Positions 39,648 to 48,116 of a DNA stretch of 49,594 nt are shown here, in pieces. The DNA lies in the NCBI GenBank assembly GCA_017541275.1, contig JAFXZM010000032.1, positions 1-49,594 of the forward strand, given 5' to 3'. How positions within the stretch are numbered: the first letter of the stretch is position 1; each line of letters opens with the position of its first letter. Below the pieces are notes generated by a model. That model saw only the letters and a program-made list of their open reading frames with translations, did no database searches and had not been told where the DNA came from. Source of the stretch: Oscillospiraceae bacterium (GTDB lineage Bacteria > Bacillota > Clostridia > Oscillospirales > Ruminococcaceae). A program made the position numbers and the translations under genes.

Positions 39648-40359
39648 ACAACAACCCATTCGTTTCCTGTTCTTTTGACCATTTTGCATAAAGGTCCGGA
39701 CGGCGTTCTCTGGTCAGGAGCCGGCTTTGCTCGGCGCGCCACTGTGCAATGTTTTTGTGATGTCCGCTCAGGAGCACCGGCGGAACAGCCTCGCCCTCCC
39801 AGATTTCCGGCCGGGTATACTGCGGGTATTCCAGCAGGCCGTTGAAGTGGCTTTCCTCCTCATAGGCCTCGGAGGAGGGGAGCACATTTTCACACATCCG
39901 TGCGATCGCATCGGTAAGCACCAGCGCAGGCAGCTCACCGCCCGTGACAACATAATCCCCGATTGAGATTTCCTCATCGCAGATGCGGTCGAGCACGCGC
40001 TGGTCGATGCCCTCATAGTGGCCGCAGAGCAGGAACAGCCGCGGCATCTGAGCCAGCTCCCGCACGCGCTGCTGCGTCAGCGTGTGCCCTTTCGGGGACA
40101 TATATATTGTATGCATCGGCACTGCCGAGCGTTCCTGCACTGCCCGCCAGCAGTCATAGACGGGCTGTGCCTGCATGACCATGCCCATGCCGCCGCCGAA
40201 CGGCGAATCATCGACGCGGTTGTGGCGGTCGGTCGTGTAGTCGCGAATCTGGTGACAGTTGACCTCGATTGCGCCCTTTGCGCGTGCGCGGCCGAGGATG
40301 CTCGCGGACAGAACCGCCTCGCACATCTCCGGAAACAGCGTTGCAATCTCAATAATCAT
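39646..40359 (-). CDS. trmD: tRNA (guanine37-N1)-methyltransferase
   Basis: TrmD methylates G37 next to the anticodon and prevents frameshifting, using SAM bound in a trefoil-knot SPOUT fold. The 237-residue protein has the family's normal length. Signatures: IATLFPEMCEAVLSASILGRA, DDSPFGGGMGMVMQAQP, LLCGHYEGIDQRV, the knot EEISIGDYVVTGGELPAL and the C-terminal PPVLLSGHHKNIAQWR. Its ATG overlaps the rimM stop by one base (TGATG). It is the last gene of the Ca2+-ATPase-rimM-trmD transcript. Confidence 0.98.
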   Translation of the reverse strand: MIIEIATLFPEMCEAVLSASILGRARAKGAIEVNCHQIRDYTTDRHNRVDDSPFGGGMGMVMQAQPVYDCWRAVQERSAVPMHTIYMSPKGHTLTQQRVRELAQMPRLFLLCGHYEGIDQRVLDRICDEEISIGDYVVTGGELPALVLTDAIARMCENVLPSSEAYEEESHFNGLLEYPQYTRPEIWEGEAVPPVLLSGHHKNIAQWRAEQSRLLTRERRPDLYAKWSKEQETNGLL

Positions 40360-40865
40360 CAGTCAAACAGTCCCTCCAGCGGACGGATGACGATGCGGTC
40401 TGCGATGTCGTCAATTTCCAGCACAACCTGCGGAATCACCGGCACCAGCAGCGTTTTTCCGTCCGGTGCCGCAACCTCATACACATCGTTCGCACCTGTT
40501 TGCAGGACATCGCGCAGTGTTCCGTATTCCATGCCGTTGTCAGCATCGACGACAGTCATGCCGATCAGGTCCTGCACAAAATGGGTCTCATCATCCAGCT
40601 CGACGTCCCTGCGGTTCATATACAGCACGGTATTCCGCAGTGCATTCGCGGCCTCCGGCGTGTCGATGCCCTCAAATTTAACGAGTGCCATATTTTTCTG
40701 CACGCTTGCCCGCTCGATCTGCATCGGCTCATGTGCATTTCCGCGGTAGAGCGTTTCAAAGCTGCACAGAAATTCCGCCGAATCACACCACGGCATGACC
40801 TTGACCGTGCCGTTCAGTCCGTGAACATTGACGATTTTGCCGATTTCCAAAAACTGTTTTTTCAT
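40359..40865 (-). CDS. rimM: 16S rRNA processing protein RimM
   Basis: RimM binds S19 and helps mature the 30S head. The 168-residue protein shows the N-terminal RimM barrel (LEIGKIVNVHGLNGTVKVMPW, residues 5-25) and the C-terminal PRC-type barrel (YEVAAPDGKTLLVPVIPQVV...IRPLEGLFD). I chose ATG at 40865 because AAGGAAT lies 7 bases upstream; the longer frame to 40898 overlaps the ATPase stop. It is 10 bases after the P-type ATPase gene, an unusual partner, and is coupled to trmD. Confidence 0.97.
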   Translation of the reverse strand: MKKQFLEIGKIVNVHGLNGTVKVMPWCDSAEFLCSFETLYRGNAHEPMQIERASVQKNMALVKFEGIDTPEAANALRNTVLYMNRRDVELDDETHFVQDLIGMTVVDADNGMEYGTLRDVLQTGANDVYEVAAPDGKTLLVPVIPQVVLEIDDIADRIVIRPLEGLFD

Positions 40866-40875
40866 GTGATATTCC

Positions 40876-43515
40876 TTATTTTTTTCCGAGGGCGGCACGC
40901 TGAATCACCTTGACGATCTCAACGATCGGGACGATTGCAGCGGCGAGCAGAAATGCCCAGAGATACTGCGTACCTGCCAGCTTTTCCAGCGAGAATACGC
41001 CGCGCAGAGCCGGCACCAGCATGACCGGAACGGTCAGTACGAACGACAGCAGGATTGCGCCGAGCAGTGCGAGATTGCGGCTGTGCATGGTGAATACGGA
41101 ACCGCGCAGGCTGCGCATGTTCCATGCGTGGAGCATTTCGCAGACAGAGAGCGTCAGGAACGCCATGGTCGTGCCGGCAGCAGGGGAGGTCTGTGCGCCG
41201 ATGACATAGGAGGCGATCGTCAGGCCGGAGATCACCAAGCCCTGCCAGAGCAGGTTCACGCCCATGCCGTCTGCAAAGATATGGGTATTGCTGCTGCGGG
41301 GCTTGCGCTGCATGATGCCGCGTTCTGCGGGCTCCATGCCCAGCGCAACGGCCGGGAAGCAGTCAGAGATCAGGTTAATCCAGAGCAGATGCACCGGGCT
41401 GAAGATCGTGAACGCGCCGCCGGTGAGGGAGCCGAGCCCGATCGTTGCGATGAGGATGCAGATGACCTCACTGAGATTGCTCGAAAGCAGGAACTGGATT
41501 GCCTTGCGGATATTGTCGTAGATGCGGCGGCCCTCCTCGACCGCACCGACGATTGTTGCGAAGTTGTCGTCCGTCAGCACCATATCCGCAACGTTCTTTG
41601 TGACGTCGGTGCCGGTGATGCCCATGCCCACGCCGATATCGGCGCTTTTGATCGAGGGTGCATCGTTGACGCCGTCGCCGGTCATAGCGGTCGTCATCTT
41701 CTTTTTGCGCCATGCATTGACGATGCGTACCTTATGCTCAGGCTGCACGCGCGCATAGACGCTGTAGTCGCCGACATGCTCGTTGAATTCGTCGTCCGGA
41801 ATTGCAGAGAGCTCCGCGCCGGTCAGCGCTTTCTGTCCTTCGCCGAGAATGCCGAGCTCCTTGGCAATCGCGACGGCCGTATCTCTGTGGTCGCCGGTAA
41901 TCATGACCGGACGGATGCCGGCAGTGCGGCAAAGTCCGATCGCATCCTTGACCTCCGGACGAACCGGGTCGATCATGCCGGTCATGCCGATATAAACGAG
42001 GTCATGCTCCAGCGCGGTCGGAGAAATATGGTCGGGCAGCATGGTCAGCTCGCGGCAGGCGGCCAGCAGCACGCGCAGTGCCTTGTCTGCCATTTCCTTA
42101 TTCTGCCGCAGGATCTCGGTGCGGTCGGCATCGGTCATCGGACGCGCCTTGCCGTTTTCGAGAATCATCGTGCAGCAGCGCAGCACCTCATCGGGTGCGC
42201 CCTTGGTGTATTGGATATAGCCCTTTTCTGTCTGATGCACCGTGGACATCATCTTGCGGAGCGAATCAAACGGTGCTTCTGCGACACGCGGCGTTTCTTT
42301 TTCCAGTGCATATTTTTTGAATCCGCATTTGTTCGCGTAGGCGACGAGCGCGGCCTCTGTCGGCTCACCGGTCACGGTATCGTCCGCATTGAGCTGCGCG
42401 TCACAGCAGAGTGCCATGGCCTTTGCGAGCAGGTCTTTGTCATCGGTGTGTTCTTCGACGACGGTCATTTTATTCTGCGTCAGGGTACCGGTCTTGTCGG
42501 AGCAGATGACCTGCGCACAGCCCAGCGCTTCAACGGCGGTCAGCTTGCGGATAACCGCGCCGCGCTTCGACATGTTTGTGACGCCGATCGACAGCACGAC
42601 CGTCACGACGGCGGCAAGGCCCTCCGGAATCGCGGCAACCGCGAGGCTGACGGCGATCATAAACGAATTGAGGAAGCCCGGAAGCGTAACAGCGTGGGAC
42701 TTCATATACATTTGCAGGACACTGATGCCGAGAATCAGCACACAGATGCCGAGCACAGCCACGGACAGAATCTTGCTGAGCTGCGAGAGGCTCTTTTGCA
42801 GCGGTGTTTCATCGTCCTCCGCATTGGCGATTGCGCCGGCGATCTTGCCCATTTCGGTCTGCATGCCGGTTGCCGTGACAACTGCCTCTGCACGGCCGTA
42901 GGCGATGCTGCTGCCCATGTAGATCATGTTTTTGCGGTCGCCGAGCGGCACCTCATCGCCGGAAAGCGGCTCGGTATCCTTATCCGACGGGACGCTCTCA
43001 CCGGTCAGCGCGGATTCCTCCGCCTTCAGAGCGGCGGCTTCGAGCAGGCGGCAGTCCGCAGGGACATTGTCGCCGGCCTCAAGCGTGATGACATCGCCGA
43101 CCACAAGCTCCGAGCTCGGAACGACGATCAGCTCGCCGGAGCGGAACACCTTGCTCTGCGCGGCACTCATTGCCTGAAGCGCTGCAATCGCTGCCTCCGC
43201 CTTATTTTCCTGATAGACGCCGAGCACGGCGTTTGCGATGACAACAAACAGAATAATGAACACATCGGCTTCGAGCTTGCCGTCCTGAATGATGCCGGTA
43301 ATCGCAGAGACAGCGGCCGCAGCGAGCAAAACCAGAATCATCGGGTTTTTGAACTGTTCGAGGAATCGTGCAGCCAGAGATTTCTGCGGCGGCTCATCGA
43401 GCTTGTTCGGCCCGTTTTTCGCGAGGCGGGCGGCAGCTTCGGGAGCGGTCAGACCCTCCTTGCTGCTCTGAACCTCCTTGAGTACTGCTTCGGTCGATTC
43501 CAGATAATGCTTCAT
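40876..43515 (-). CDS. P-type Ca2+-transporting ATPase
   Basis: An 879-residue P2-type (SERCA/PMCA-like) pump that exports Ca2+ with ATP. The cation ATPase N-terminal domain (1-60) leads to membrane helix pairs (about 57-100 and 250-310 with [14 protein letters not shown]), the actuator motif TGES, the phosphorylation site [13 protein letters not shown] near 345, the nucleotide domain, the hinge [21 protein letters not shown], and six C-terminal helices. The metal-site PEGL and late [13 protein letters not shown] motifs fit Ca2+ rather than Na+/K+ transport. The promoter is about 80 bases upstream, with a leader hairpin ggcgca/tgcgcc (43546-43587). It is co-transcribed with rimM and trmD. Confidence 0.93.
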   Translation of the reverse strand: MKHYLESTEAVLKEVQSSKEGLTAPEAAARLAKNGPNKLDEPPQKSLAARFLEQFKNPMILVLLAAAAVSAITGIIQDGKLEADVFIILFVVIANAVLGVYQENKAEAAIAALQAMSAAQSKVFRSGELIVVPSSELVVGDVITLEAGDNVPADCRLLEAAALKAEESALTGESVPSDKDTEPLSGDEVPLGDRKNMIYMGSSIAYGRAEAVVTATGMQTEMGKIAGAIANAEDDETPLQKSLSQLSKILSVAVLGICVLILGISVLQMYMKSHAVTLPGFLNSFMIAVSLAVAAIPEGLAAVVTVVLSIGVTNMSKRGAVIRKLTAVEALGCAQVICSDKTGTLTQNKMTVVEEHTDDKDLLAKAMALCCDAQLNADDTVTGEPTEAALVAYANKCGFKKYALEKETPRVAEAPFDSLRKMMSTVHQTEKGYIQYTKGAPDEVLRCCTMILENGKARPMTDADRTEILRQNKEMADKALRVLLAACRELTMLPDHISPTALEHDLVYIGMTGMIDPVRPEVKDAIGLCRTAGIRPVMITGDHRDTAVAIAKELGILGEGQKALTGAELSAIPDDEFNEHVGDYSVYARVQPEHKVRIVNAWRKKKMTTAMTGDGVNDAPSIKSADIGVGMGITGTDVTKNVADMVLTDDNFATIVGAVEEGRRIYDNIRKAIQFLLSSNLSEVICILIATIGLGSLTGGAFTIFSPVHLLWINLISDCFPAVALGMEPAERGIMQRKPRSSNTHIFADGMGVNLLWQGLVISGLTIASYVIGAQTSPAAGTTMAFLTLSVCEMLHAWNMRSLRGSVFTMHSRNLALLGAILLSFVLTVPVMLVPALRGVFSLEKLAGTQYLWAFLLAAAIVPIVEIVKVIQRAALGKK

Positions 43516-43594
43516 TTCCTTAACAAACCTCCCATTCGTACATCAGGCGCACACAGTCCGCCGGTTCTCCGGCATTCTGCATGCGCCGACTACT

Positions 43595-43623
43595 ATTATA
43601 GCAAAAAACGGAACAAATTACAA
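43595..43623 (-). promoter_or_regulatory. SigA-type promoter of the ATPase-rimM-trmD operon
   Basis: On the minus strand TTGTAA (43618-43623), 17-base spacer ending TGC, TATAAT (43595-43600), extended -10. Confidence 0.8.
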
Positions 43624-43707
43624 GCCGCTTTGCAAAATTTTACAGAAACCTAACATTGCAGGCACGGCGAAGCCCCGCAGATTCCGGGCCGCGGGGGTTA
43701 TTATTTC

Positions 43708-43736
43708 TTGCGGAAAGATGCAGAGTATAGTATAAT
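43708..43736 (+). promoter_or_regulatory. SigA-type promoter upstream of ECF module 2
   Basis: TTGCGG (43708-43713) and a perfect TATAAT (43731-43736), 17 bases apart. As in module 1 it lies just upstream of the ECF-type motif. Confidence 0.65.
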
Positions 43737-43753
43737 AGAAGTGTTCGGGCGGG

Positions 43754-43780
43754 TGTAACCTCAGCGCAGAAAATCCATAC
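43754..43780 (+). promoter_or_regulatory. putative ECF-type promoter, module 2
   Basis: TGTAACC (43754-43760) is identical to the -35 of module 1 and lies 69 bases before the ATG. The position 16 bases on reads ATAC rather than CGTC (a CTGTATA lies 3 bases further), so the -10 either differs in specificity or has a longer spacer. Confidence 0.5.
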
Positions 43781-43822
43781 TGTATAGGTGAGATCTCAAA
43801 ACGAATCAGGGGAGGTGAGAAC

Positions 43823-44380
43823 ATGACAGACCGTGAGCTGCTTGCATTATACGCGGCGAAGGACGAGCGTGCAATCGCGGAAACCGACGCAAAATACGGC
43901 AAAATCTGCCGGCAGACAGCCCGGCGCATTCTCGGCAGCGCAGAGGACGCGGAGGAGATCGTGAACGATGTGCTGCTGCGCGCATGGCGCAATGTGCCGG
44001 CGGGACAGCCGGAAAAGCTGCTGCCCTATCTGAAAACCATGACCCGCAATCTCGCAACCAACCGTCTTGACCGCTATACTGCGAAGCGCAGGCAGTGCGA
44101 ACGGAATTCCGCAGTGCTGGACGAGCTGTCCGAGTGCATTGCAGCGCCGGAATCCGTTGACGACGCGCTCGATCGGCGGCTGCTGGCGGAGGCGGTGCAG
44201 CGTTTTCTGCATACGCTCAGTGAGGAGGCGCGGGCGGTATTTCTGCTGCGGTATTATTATGTACTGCCGGTCGCGGATATCGCTGCACAGCGCGGCATCG
44301 GCATCAGCCGGGTCAAGGTCATGCTTCTCCGCAGCCGAAAGAAGCTGAGAGCTTATCTGGAACAGGAGGAATTCTTATGA
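43823..44380 (+). CDS. ECF-type RNA polymerase sigma factor, module 2
   Basis: A 185-residue group 4 sigma factor. Region 2 contains RILGSAEDAEEIVNDVLLRAW and the LPYLKTMTRNLATNRLDR helix. Region 4 contains LSEEARAVFLLRYYYVLPVADIAAQRGIGISRVKVMLLRSRKKL. GGGGAGGTGAG precedes the ATG, and the stop overlaps the next gene (ATGA). It is similar to the factors at 32970 and 46128 but is the most divergent of the three in region 2 (DAEEIVNDVLLRAW), which fits its altered candidate -10 box. The module is divergent from the Ca2+-ATPase operon. Confidence 0.95.
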   Translation: MTDRELLALYAAKDERAIAETDAKYGKICRQTARRILGSAEDAEEIVNDVLLRAWRNVPAGQPEKLLPYLKTMTRNLATNRLDRYTAKRRQCERNSAVLDELSECIAAPESVDDALDRRLLAEAVQRFLHTLSEEARAVFLLRYYYVLPVADIAAQRGIGISRVKVMLLRSRKKLRAYLEQEEFL

Positions 44381-45915
44381 CGAACCGTGATTTATTTGAC
44401 GCGATCGGGATGCTGGATGCGGCAGAATGCAGAAGGGCGCTTGCACCGAAGAAAAAAGCGCCCTCGCACGGCAGAGCGTTCCGCATCACGGCGGCAGTTT
44501 CGGCAGCGGCGGTGCTTGCGTTGACCGCAGGGGCATCGCTGTGGATATTCAGCCGTCTGAAGCGCGGCGATCTGCGTGTCACTGCACCGGCTGCGGAACC
44601 GAATGTACCGGCGTCGGAACTACAGGAAATTCTCGTGCAGGAGCGCACCGTTCCGTTTGACGATATTTCGGATGCCATGATCTGCTTCATGTCGCCGGCC
44701 TATGCGCCCTATGCGCTGACCGTTTCGGCAGCGGAGCAGCAGACGCTTGCTGCGGCGCTGGAACAGGCACACTGGACGGAAATCGACGGTGCGGTATCCG
44801 AACCGGACGGCGAGCACAGTCCGATGTATGTGTACAACAACGGAACGGCGTTCTGCGTGACGCAATGCAATCTGATGCAGGATGACCGGAATGTTGTAAA
44901 GATCGAGCAGAACGGCAGAAGCCGGTATTATGCGGTAGACAGTTCGGCATGTGCGGCGATCGCGAAGGCGGCGAATCCGGAACATGCGGACACAAAGAAC
45001 GGCAATCTGACATGGTGTCCGGTTTATTCGGTCAACACAGAGGATATCTGGAAAAACTTTGTGGTTGACCGGAAAGAATGCGACATGACAACAAAGGACG
45101 GCATATTCTATAAAATGAGCAACACCTGCGATTATTTTGACCGCGCATCGGGGCATGTCTATGAGCTTGAGCGTCTGGAGGAGAACTTTGTTCCGGCAAT
45201 TCAGAGCGGCGGACAGGTGACACAGCCCGGCGGCAGCAGCCTTGACGGAAATAAGCGCTGGTTCCGGGAGTATCAGTCCGTCTTCTCGACTGACCTGTGC
45301 GCTGCGTTTTCCGTTGAGCATACCGAGGTGACGCTTTGGCACTGCGATCCGGCGCGGATGTTATCGGATGATTCCGCGGAGTTGATTCCGGAGGGGATGT
45401 GTGGGGTATATACCGAACCGGAGCAGCGTTATCGGTTCGACCTGACCACCGGCGAATACGAAAAGATGCACAGCAGCCAGCACAGGTATGTCTCGCAGCC
45501 GGTCGAAAATGACGCGCATCATTGGTATGACGAGGAAGGCACGGATGTCTGGCAGGCGCGGAACAAGATCACGAACTGCGATTTTTCCGATGAAGCGATT
45601 TCGCCGTATTACCTTGCGCTGAACTATCTGTATGACTTTGACAACTGGGAAATCGCCGGAAATGAGACTGTGGACGGGCGGGAATGCGTCCGCATCACGG
45701 GACACCTGACCGGTTATCCGGCACAAAAGCAGCAGGTCGATGCCTTTGAAATGGATGTGGACATTGAGACCGGCATTCTTATGAAGCTCACGGGCTATGA
45801 CAGCGAAGGACTGATGAGCCGGCAGATCGTCGTGAGCGAGCTCCGGCTGAATGACGAAGCAGAGGACGTTGAGCGGCCGGATTTCACGGTGCTGACGGAG
45901 AAGAAGCAGCCGTAA
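44377..45915 (+). CDS. single-pass membrane partner of ECF module 2 with LolA/RseB-like outer domain
   Basis: A 512-residue protein. The cytoplasmic stretch is only ~35 residues and begins MTNRDLFDAIGMLDAAECRRA, the shared motif. The membrane helix spans about 36-58. Outside, residues ~75-200 form a first domain (ISDAMICFMSPAY...) and the C-terminal ~150 residues resemble LolA/RseB-type lipid- or protein-sensing folds, seen in IAGNETVDGRECVRITG and FEMDVDIETGILMKLTGYDSEG. In E. coli RseB is a separate periplasmic sensor for RseA-SigE; here sensing part and membrane partner may be one chain. No zinc-type anti-sigma motif is present. Anti-sigma action is inferred from the overlap with the sigma gene; the fold similarity is from memory and moderate. 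Confidence 0.7.
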   Translation: MTNRDLFDAIGMLDAAECRRALAPKKKAPSHGRAFRITAAVSAAAVLALTAGASLWIFSRLKRGDLRVTAPAAEPNVPASELQEILVQERTVPFDDISDAMICFMSPAYAPYALTVSAAEQQTLAAALEQAHWTEIDGAVSEPDGEHSPMYVYNNGTAFCVTQCNLMQDDRNVVKIEQNGRSRYYAVDSSACAAIAKAANPEHADTKNGNLTWCPVYSVNTEDIWKNFVVDRKECDMTTKDGIFYKMSNTCDYFDRASGHVYELERLEENFVPAIQSGGQVTQPGGSSLDGNKRWFREYQSVFSTDLCAAFSVEHTEVTLWHCDPARMLSDDSAELIPEGMCGVYTEPEQRYRFDLTTGEYEKMHSSQHRYVSQPVENDAHHWYDEEGTDVWQARNKITNCDFSDEAISPYYLALNYLYDFDNWEIAGNETVDGRECVRITGHLTGYPAQKQQVDAFEMDVDIETGILMKLTGYDSEGLMSRQIVVSELRLNDEAEDVERPDFTVLTEKKQP

Positions 45916-45980
45916 CAGCGTGGAGTGGATTTTCGGGGATTTTCAGCACGTAACCGGCGATGTCAAAGAAATCATAAAAC

Positions 45981-46012
45981 ACTGCCCCGGATATGATTCC
46001 GTCCGGGGCAGT
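45981..46012. terminator. hairpin after ECF module 2
   Basis: Perfect 11-bp stem actgccccgga/tccggggcagt with a 10-base loop, about 65 bases after the stop. T-rich only on the minus side, so terminator activity on + is uncertain. Confidence 0.55.
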
Positions 46013-46062
46013 GCGGCAATTCTGTGCGATTCCGGCATGTCTGAAAAAATTTTTTGAATTCC

Positions 46063-46089
46063 TGTTACTTTCCTGTTCCGGTTCCCGTC
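46063..46089 (+). promoter_or_regulatory. putative ECF-type autoregulated promoter, module 3
   Basis: TGTTACT (46063-46069), exactly 16 bases, CGTC (46086-46089), 65 bases from the -35 to the ATG. The spacer ends in TTCC immediately before CGTC, as in module 1. No SigA-like promoter is visible in front of this module. Confidence 0.6.
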
Positions 46090-46127
46090 TTATATTACAG
46101 AAGCGAAAAACGAAAGGAAGTGAATCA

Positions 46128-46688
46128 ATGACGCATGACGAAGTGATACTCCGGCTGTACCGCGACCGCGACGAGCAGGCTCTGACACAGACAGACGACA
46201 AGTACGGAAAGCTCTGCCGCAGCCTCGCATACCGGATTCTGGGCGATCGACAGGACGCGGAGGAATGTGTCAATGATGTGCTTTTGAAGCTCTGGAGCTC
46301 AATTCCGCCGGCGCAGCCTGAAAGTCTGACTGCCTACATTTCCGCTGTGACGCGCAATTTGTGCTTTGACAGGCTCGAAGCCGCACGCACGGAAAAACGC
46401 GGCGGCGGAGAGCTGCCCGCCGTGCTGGACGAGCTGGAGCCGTTTCTCGCCTCTGATGACGCCCCGGAGGACTGCATCGCAAAGATCGCGCTGCAAGAAA
46501 GCATATCCCGGTTTCTTGGCGCAGTACCGCGTGAGCAACGTCTGATTTTTCTTGCGCGGTACTGGTCATTCCAGCCAATCGCGGAAATTGCAAAGCAGCA
46601 TGATTCAACCGTCGGGCGCGTAAAAATGATATTAAAGCGGACAAAGGAAAAACTCAAATTATATCTGGAACAGGAGGGATTGCTGTGA
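46128..46688 (+). CDS. ECF-type RNA polymerase sigma factor, module 3
   Basis: A 186-residue group 4 sigma factor. Region 2 has RILGDRQDAEECVNDVLLKLWSSIPP and the AYISAVTRNLCFDRL helix; region 4 has VPREQRLIFLARYWSFQPIAEIAKQHDSTVGRVKMILKRTK. I chose ATG at 46128 because AAAGGAAG lies 8 bases upstream; the longer frame from 45993 overlaps the previous hairpin and the promoter motif. It overlaps the next gene by 4 bases (GTGA). Region 2 is closest to module 1 (DAEEC-NDVLLKLW), in line with their shared CGTC candidate -10. Confidence 0.95.
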   Translation: MTHDEVILRLYRDRDEQALTQTDDKYGKLCRSLAYRILGDRQDAEECVNDVLLKLWSSIPPAQPESLTAYISAVTRNLCFDRLEAARTEKRGGGELPAVLDELEPFLASDDAPEDCIAKIALQESISRFLGAVPREQRLIFLARYWSFQPIAEIAKQHDSTVGRVKMILKRTKEKLKLYLEQEGLL

Positions 46689-48043
46689 AAAAGCTCGATT
46701 TTCTGGACGCGCTGAACGGGATTCCGGAGGAATATATCAAGGAGCTGAACGAGTGGCAGAAATCCGGAGAGCCTCTCTCTGCGGAAGCAACGGAACCGTC
46801 GTCCGCAGCAATCGCAGAACCGGAACAGGAGGAACCCGGAATGAAACAGACACAAAAGAAGGATATTCCCGTCAAGTGGCTGAAGCCGGTGACGGTCGGC
46901 GTGTTCGGCGCGATCGCGGCCTGCATCGCATGTGTGATCTGGGTCGGCGCCAAGAACGCGAAAACAGAAAAGCCGGATATCACGCCGGCAGCACAGATTT
47001 CGGAGGAAATCTCAGAGCAGATTACGACTGCACCGCAGCCGCGGGCGATCGACCCCGATCAATTCAAAGGCATGGATTTCGAGGAGGCACGCTCAGTCTT
47101 ACAGGAGGCAGGCTGGCAGATCAACAAATCCAAGGAATTTGACGCGGCAGTTCCGGAGGGGCATGTGATTTACGCAGAATTCAGCGCCGATCAACCGGGC
47201 TATGTGACGGTAATAGTATCGGCAGGGCCTGCAGAGAATTCGGAGGGGGATACTGACAGAAAGACACCGCCGGATTTTGAAACGCTGAAGGGCATGGATT
47301 ATCACGAGGCGCTGAAGCTTCTGGATGACTGCGGCCTGTGTGCCGAACTGGAATGGCAGACAAGCGATGATGTGCCGAGAGGGCAGGTCATCGAGGTGCA
47401 GCCGACCGAATACACCGGCGATGTGCTGATGGTCGTTTCCGGCGGACTGAGCGATGAGAATTATGTGATCGTTCCGCATTTCATCGGCATGGAAATGAAA
47501 ATTGCAGTCTCTGAGCTGAACCGCATCGGACTGACAGCGGAATGCGTAGACAGAGAGACAAAGGCGAAGCCGGAAGATGACAGCCTGCAATACATTGTGG
47601 TCGATCAGAGCCTTGTGCCGGGCGATCAGGCCGAAGTCGGTACAGAAATCTTCCTGACAGTCAAATGCATGGACGATACGACAAACGATGTGCAGCAGGT
47701 TCGCATCAGCACGCCGATTCTCCGCGATCAGGACAAATGGGTGACGGTAGACGGCAGCCGGGCGGAGCAGTATTTCGAGCTGATTGACAGGTTCAGCATG
47801 AAGCCGGCAGAGCAGTCGCGGTTTGATTTTGACGGCGGCGGACTGCTCATCGAGCTGCGCTATGACAGCGAGACCACGCTGACCTACGAGCTGTTCAGCA
47901 GCGGACTGCTGAAATGCACGGTCGAGGGCATGTCTTACCCCAAAGAAAGCGGCAATCCCGAATATCTTGAGGAGACAACCGGAAACAGCGACAAGCTGCT
48001 CTGGATGATTCAGGAGGATCTTGTCAAGGTTTATCCGCAGTAA
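46685..48043 (+). CDS. single-pass membrane partner of ECF module 3 with three PASTA-like repeats
   Basis: A 452-residue protein starting with GTG. The cytoplasmic part (1-66) begins MKKLDFLDALNGIPEEYIKEL, the shared motif. The membrane helix spans about 67-88. Outside lie three PASTA-like repeats of ~65 residues: about 118-180 (FKGMDFEEARSVLQEAGW), 198-258 (LKGMDYHEALKLLDDCGL) and 266-333 (FIGMEMKIAVSELNRIGL), each ending in a VxxVVSxGP-type strand. The last ~110 residues form a separate domain with a strand-rich FDFDGGGLLIELRYD section. PASTA domains of Ser/Thr kinases and penicillin-binding proteins bind peptidoglycan fragments; no kinase is present here. A cell-wall-sensing anti-sigma role is inferred. 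Confidence 0.78.
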   Translation: MKKLDFLDALNGIPEEYIKELNEWQKSGEPLSAEATEPSSAAIAEPEQEEPGMKQTQKKDIPVKWLKPVTVGVFGAIAACIACVIWVGAKNAKTEKPDITPAAQISEEISEQITTAPQPRAIDPDQFKGMDFEEARSVLQEAGWQINKSKEFDAAVPEGHVIYAEFSADQPGYVTVIVSAGPAENSEGDTDRKTPPDFETLKGMDYHEALKLLDDCGLCAELEWQTSDDVPRGQVIEVQPTEYTGDVLMVVSGGLSDENYVIVPHFIGMEMKIAVSELNRIGLTAECVDRETKAKPEDDSLQYIVVDQSLVPGDQAEVGTEIFLTVKCMDDTTNDVQQVRISTPILRDQDKWVTVDGSRAEQYFELIDRFSMKPAEQSRFDFDGGGLLIELRYDSETTLTYELFSSGLLKCTVEGMSYPKESGNPEYLEETTGNSDKLLWMIQEDLVKVYPQ

Positions 48044-48064
48044 ACACTTTTGGAAATACAAATT

Positions 48065-48100
48065 GAGTCCCCGCAGACCGGAACGAATCTGCGGGGATTC
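48065..48100. terminator. bidirectional terminator after ECF module 3
   Basis: Stem tccccgcaga/tctgcgggga extended by flanking ga/tc pairs, 25 bases after the stop on +, and 20 bases past the stop of the TPR gene on -. Tails are short (ttgtgt on +, aatttgtatttcc on -). Confidence 0.7.
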
Positions 48101-48116
48101 TTGTGTAGATGCGGGA

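Noticed and set aside
41083-43653. 856-codon open frame antisense to the Ca2+-ATPase
   Set aside because: Shadow frame caused by GC-rich codon use; the minus-strand protein has all P-type ATPase motifs and a promoter, while this frame has neither ribosome site nor family features.
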